Source: an uncultured beta proteobacterium (GTDB taxonomy: Bacteria > Pseudomonadota > Gammaproteobacteria > Burkholderiales > Burkholderiaceae_C). Taken from it: 43,014 nt of DNA. Positions 40,666-43,014 of this stretch are shown one piece after another. The notes under the pieces are model-generated. The model searched no databases, was not told the DNA's origin, and was given only the letters and a program-made list of their open reading frames with translations. The DNA lies in assembly GCA_903876735.1 (NCBI GenBank), contig CAIRAW010000041.1:1-43014 (forward strand), in the 5' to 3' direction. The position numbers and the translations under genes were made by a program. Position 1 is the stretch's first letter. Every line of letters starts with the position of its first letter.

Positions 40666-41571
40666 CTAGTTCCTGGTTGAAGAAGTCGAAGTGCGTGCAG
40701 CAGCGGGTTTTCTGGTCTGCTTTTTCCAGTAGGCGTCCGAACTGTCGAGCCGGTCCTGGCGCGACTGCAGGCGGGCCAGCACCTTGCGCCCGCCGCGCAC
40801 CGCGACGGCCGCGAGCAGGGCTTCGGCCAATGCCAGCGCACCTACCATCGAATGAAAATACGATGAGCTCTCAGCCCGAAACAGCAGTGCGTGCGCGGCC
40901 GAACGTGCAATCGGTGACAGCGCGCTGTCGGTCAGCACCACCAGCGTCACACCCTGCTTGAGCGCCTGGGCCACGGCCTCCACCGTCTGCCGGGTGTAGG
41001 GCGCAAACGAGATGACGAGCAGCAGGTCGTCGCGGCCGAGTTCGCCGATCTGGTCGATCAGGGTGCCGCCCAGGCCCTGCACCAGCACGCCGTTGCTGGC
41101 GAGCAGGCCGTAGCTGTAGTTCAGGTACAGCGCCAGACCATGGCTGGCGCGCAGACCCAGAAAATGCACGTGCGCGGCCTTGAGCATGGCATCGGCGGCG
41201 GCCTCGATGGGCGGCACCGGGTTCAGGCCTGCCACCGAACTGGTGTTGGCGCATTGTGTTGCGTTGAGCAGGGCCAGCCAGTTTTCGCTGTGACGGGCGC
41301 TGGCCTGCAGCACTTCGGCGCGCCCGCTGTAGCCACCCTGTGCCGTGAAAGATTCCTGGCAAAGTGTCTTGATCGCGTCGAAACCGGAGAAACCCAGGGC
41401 TGGTGCCAGGCGGCTCAAGGTGGCCGGGGTGACCAGGGCCCGGCGCGCGCATTCTCGCATCGAATGCAGCGCCACATCGCGCGCATGCGCTTCGATCCAG
41501 CGCGCGGCACGCGCCAGCTCGGGGCTCAGCCCGTCAAGCGGAATGCTGGCAAACAGTTTGTGAGCGGTCAT
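40666..41571 (-). CDS. RpiR/MurR-family transcriptional regulator
   Basis: A 301-residue regulator with an N-terminal RpiR-type helix-turn-helix (about 1-75: LSPELARAARWIEAHARDVALHSMRECARRALVTPATLSRLAPALGFSGFDAIKTL) and a C-terminal SIS domain (about 120-250: AHVHFLGLRASHGLALYLNY, LVISFAPYTRQTVEAVAQAL, VVLTDSALSPIARSA). SIS domains usually sense phosphosugars or similar ligands. The gene leads the seven-gene run and lies divergent to an alpha/beta hydrolase gene. A TGTAACA/TGTTTCA palindrome sits 27 bases before its ATG. Local control of the operon, including itself, is likely. Confidence 0.92.
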   Translation of the reverse strand: MTAHKLFASIPLDGLSPELARAARWIEAHARDVALHSMRECARRALVTPATLSRLAPALGFSGFDAIKTLCQESFTAQGGYSGRAEVLQASARHSENWLALLNATQCANTSSVAGLNPVPPIEAAADAMLKAAHVHFLGLRASHGLALYLNYSYGLLASNGVLVQGLGGTLIDQIGELGRDDLLLVISFAPYTRQTVEAVAQALKQGVTLVVLTDSALSPIARSAAHALLFRAESSSYFHSMVGALALAEALLAAVAVRGGRKVLARLQSRQDRLDSSDAYWKKQTRKPAAARTSTSSTRN

Positions 41572-41598
41572 GAAACACTTGAATCAATTGCAAAAAAA

Positions 41599-41616
41599 TG
41601 TAACACAAATGTTTCA
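41599..41616. promoter_or_regulatory. Candidate RpiR operator
   Basis: The imperfect palindrome TGTAACA-CAAA-TGTTTCA (7-4-7, one mismatch) resembles RpiR-family sites, which often have TGAAA...TTTCA-like halves. An additional half-site, TGAAACA, overlaps the RpiR start codon at 41571-41577 and is the exact complement of the right arm. The three half-sites lie in the spacer divergent to the hydrolase gene, so binding could control both directions. Assignment is by pattern and position. Confidence 0.5.
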
Positions 41617-41719
41617 GCGTCGGCCGGGTGCATACCCTGAGGGAATTTTTTGAATGGACACGCGGCCGGGGACGCCGGGCGATTATGATTTTTGCTGTCA
41701 AGCCCCGGAGTTCGAAACC

Positions 41720-42634
41720 ATGCCATCCCTCAAGTCGCGTCTGCTCTACCACGTCGTCAAGTACCAGTTGGCCAAACTTGGCGCGCGCAAGCTGGCGCTG
41801 CCACAGTACCGACTGGCGCGTGAGGCAGCAGCTCAGCGCATGTTCAAAATGCCAGCCGGCATTACGGTGCAAACGGCTGAAGTGGGCGCCTGTGGCGGCG
41901 AATGGCTGCGCCCGGTTCGCCCGCAAGGTGCCGGTGTCGTCCTGTACCTGCATGGCGGCGCCTACACCGGCGGCTCTTGTGTCACACACCGGGCGGTGGC
42001 GGCGCGGCTTGGGCTTGCCGCCGGACGCAGCGTCTTCAACCTGGCCTACCGGCTTGCGCCCGAACACCCGTTTCCGGCGGCGCTGGACGATGCGCTTGCG
42101 GCGTACCAGGGTTTGCGCGCGGTCCATCCTGGCGCAGCGATTGCGCTGGCCGGTGATTCAGCGGGCGCCGGACTGGCCTTGTCCCTGGCGATCCGTTTGC
42201 GCGAGCAGGGCGCAGCGCCACCGGCGGCGCTGGCGCTGATGTCACCCTGGACCGACCTGGCTTTGCGCCACGAGACGCATACCAGCAAGGCGGCCGTTGA
42301 TCCGTATTTTCCGAACCGCGAGCGGCTGCAGATGGCAGCGCGCCACTATGCCGGGGCGACGCCACTGGCGCATCCGCTGGTCTCGCCGCACTATGCAGAA
42401 CTGCACGACCTTCCGCCCGCGCTGATCCACGTCGGTGAACGTGAGGCGCTGCTCGATGATTCGCTGCTGCTGGCCGAGCGCCTGCGGGCGCAGGGCTCAA
42501 GCGTTGAGATCAAGGTCTTTGTGGGGATGTGGCATGTCTGGCAGATGCTGGGCGGCTGGATGCCCGAGGCCGATCGGTCGGTGCAGGAACTGGGCGCGTT
42601 TCTGGGGCAGCATCTAGCGGCGCCGGCTGGCTGA
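41720..42634 (+). CDS. Alpha/beta hydrolase, hormone-sensitive-lipase type
   Basis: Carboxylesterase-like enzyme of about 304 residues. It has the HSL oxyanion motif LYLHGGAYTGGS, the nucleophile Ser in GDSAGAGLALSL, an acidic residue in LIHVGEREALLDDS and the C-terminal catalytic His in GMWHVWQML. YRLAPEHPFPAALDDALAAY is the typical HSL-family line. ATG 41720 (MPSLKSRLL) is preferred, with CGGAG nine bases upstream; an upstream ATG at 41654 would add 22 Pro/Asp/Cys-rich residues. It is divergent to the RpiR regulator and could be co-regulated. The natural ester is not known. It is the last complete gene before the AT-rich end. Confidence 0.9.
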   Translation: MPSLKSRLLYHVVKYQLAKLGARKLALPQYRLAREAAAQRMFKMPAGITVQTAEVGACGGEWLRPVRPQGAGVVLYLHGGAYTGGSCVTHRAVAARLGLAAGRSVFNLAYRLAPEHPFPAALDDALAAYQGLRAVHPGAAIALAGDSAGAGLALSLAIRLREQGAAPPAALALMSPWTDLALRHETHTSKAAVDPYFPNRERLQMAARHYAGATPLAHPLVSPHYAELHDLPPALIHVGEREALLDDSLLLAERLRAQGSSVEIKVFVGMWHVWQMLGGWMPEADRSVQELGAFLGQHLAAPAG

Positions 42635-42708
42635 ATCCGAGAATTGGAGCGGTGAAGGGAATCTAACGTTGCCCTGGAAGCCGCATGAAAGCTCGGTTTT
42701 TATAATTT

Positions 42709-42752
42709 CAGATTTATAAATACCGTCAAAAATACCGTCAGTGCTAAATCTG
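42709..42752. repeat. Repeat cluster that may be a recombinase attachment site
   Basis: Two direct copies of AAATACCGTCA (42718-42728 and 42730-42740, 12-base period) are flanked by the inverted pair CAGATTT (42709-42715) and AAATCTG (42746-42752). The surroundings (42690-42780) are clearly AT-richer than the rest of the window. This organisation, about 100 bases beyond the stop of a tyrosine recombinase gene, resembles core and arm sites of integrative elements. It has not been matched to a known att site. Confidence 0.45.
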
Positions 42753-42817
42753 TCCAACTAAGCAGGGTTCTAATGCGTTCCGATGTATTGGGACACTGTG
42801 CGGTCTTCATGGTTCTG

Positions 42818-42850
42818 CGGATCACGCCGGCATGTCACCAACGTGATCCG
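42818..42850 (-). terminator. Hairpin just after the recombinase gene
   Basis: A perfect 9-base stem, CGGATCACG (42818-42826) with CGTGATCCG (42842-42850), loop of 15 bases, begins 5 bases after the recombinase stop on the minus strand. There is no T-run, so a Rho-independent terminator is only possible, not clear. It might also be part of the recombination region. Confidence 0.35.
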
Positions 42851-42855
42851 GGGGG

Positions 42856-43014
42856 TCAGATGTCGGTTTCTTCAGCCATTTCCAGGGCGTCATCCACCTC
42901 AATACCCAGGTAGCGTACAGTCGATTCCAGCTTGGCATGTCCTAGCAAAAGCTGCACTGCGCGCAAGTTTTTCGTGCGCTTGTAAATGAGGGTTGCCTTT
43001 GTGCGCCGCATGGA
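42856..43014 (-). CDS. Tyrosine recombinase/integrase (C-terminal fragment, runs off the window)
   Basis: The last 52 residues of a phage-type integrase, open to the window edge. It contains MRRTKATLIYKRTKNLRA, LLLGHAKLESTVRYLG and a Glu/Asp-rich end, EVDDALEMAEETDI. In tyrosine recombinases the Arg of the H-x-x-R box is followed by a G-H motif and the nucleophilic Tyr; here Arg sits four residues into the visible part, His is in LLLGHAK and Tyr in VRYLG. Integrase C-terminal halves with LGHAKLESTVRYLG are frequent in small Burkholderiales integrases. The rest of the gene, whatever it recombines, and its neighbours lie beyond the window. Confidence 0.85.
   Translation of the reverse strand, partial: SMRRTKATLIYKRTKNLRAVQLLLGHAKLESTVRYLGIEVDDALEMAEETDI

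Noticed and set aside
42783..42989. Plus-strand open frame of 68 codons near the right end
   Set aside because: It lies antisense to the integrase C-terminus, which has clear recombinase motifs on the minus strand.

Overview
The window is about 43 kb of high-GC DNA, densely packed with genes, and looks like chromosome from a betaproteobacterium of the order Burkholderiales, most likely a Comamonadaceae member (Rhodoferax/Polaromonas-like). This rests on the pyrG-kdsA-DUF1330-eno gene order, the protein character of the housekeeping genes, a GC-rich dispersed repeat of a kind I associate with Comamonadaceae (13025-13101), and the livGHMKF plus acyl-CoA ligase and TRAP/TAXI catabolic clusters common in that family. 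The species assignment is inference. I see no rRNA, tRNA or CRISPR array.

Left part (1-12.3 kb) is core genome. A leftward operon pyrG-kdsA-DUF1330-eno makes CTP, the Kdo precursor of LPS, and the glycolytic enolase. Divergent from it, coaBC-dut run rightward (coenzyme A synthesis and dUTP removal) and meet a SlyD-like FKBP prolyl isomerase head-on with no gap. Then come an unrecognised 162-residue protein and the topoisomerase IV genes parE and parC. These are separated by an unusual 453-base spacer with two inverted copies of a structured repeat around a GTCAT-type palindrome. parC is followed by a perfect 22-base palindrome and a small conserved gene.

Middle part (12.3-25.9 kb) is mixed metabolism and regulation: an RluA-type pseudouridine synthase, a small basic protein, a tryptophanase-like lyase, a membrane-bound EAL phosphodiesterase, an indolepyruvate/phenylpyruvate decarboxylase (IpdC), a GNAT acetyltransferase, a leftward lipid group (SRPBCC protein, acyl-CoA ligase, KAS III-like enzyme), a PPi-type phosphofructokinase, a hydroxyacyl-CoA dehydrogenase-like SDR, a LuxR-type regulator with a degenerate receiver, and a TetR regulator. 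The lyase and IpdC both act on tryptophan-derived aromatic compounds.

Right part (26-41.6 kb) holds two catabolic import clusters facing each other. Rightward: a branched-chain-type ABC transporter (livG-H-M-K-F), an acyl-CoA ligase and a PaaG-like isomerase, which together look like uptake and CoA activation of an organic acid. Leftward: a tightly spaced seven-gene run (RpiR regulator, class III aminotransferase, TAXI binding protein, fused TRAP permease, Asp/Glu-racemase-like protein, CoA-transferase subunits A and B). This reads as import of an amino compound, transamination to an oxo acid, and CoA transfer. It is the best candidate for an undescribed pathway here. A palindromic operator candidate lies just upstream of the RpiR gene.

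The right end (42.64-43.01 kb) is visibly AT-richer. It carries a compact set of direct and inverted repeats next to the C-terminus of a tyrosine recombinase that runs off the window, suggesting the edge of an integrated element.
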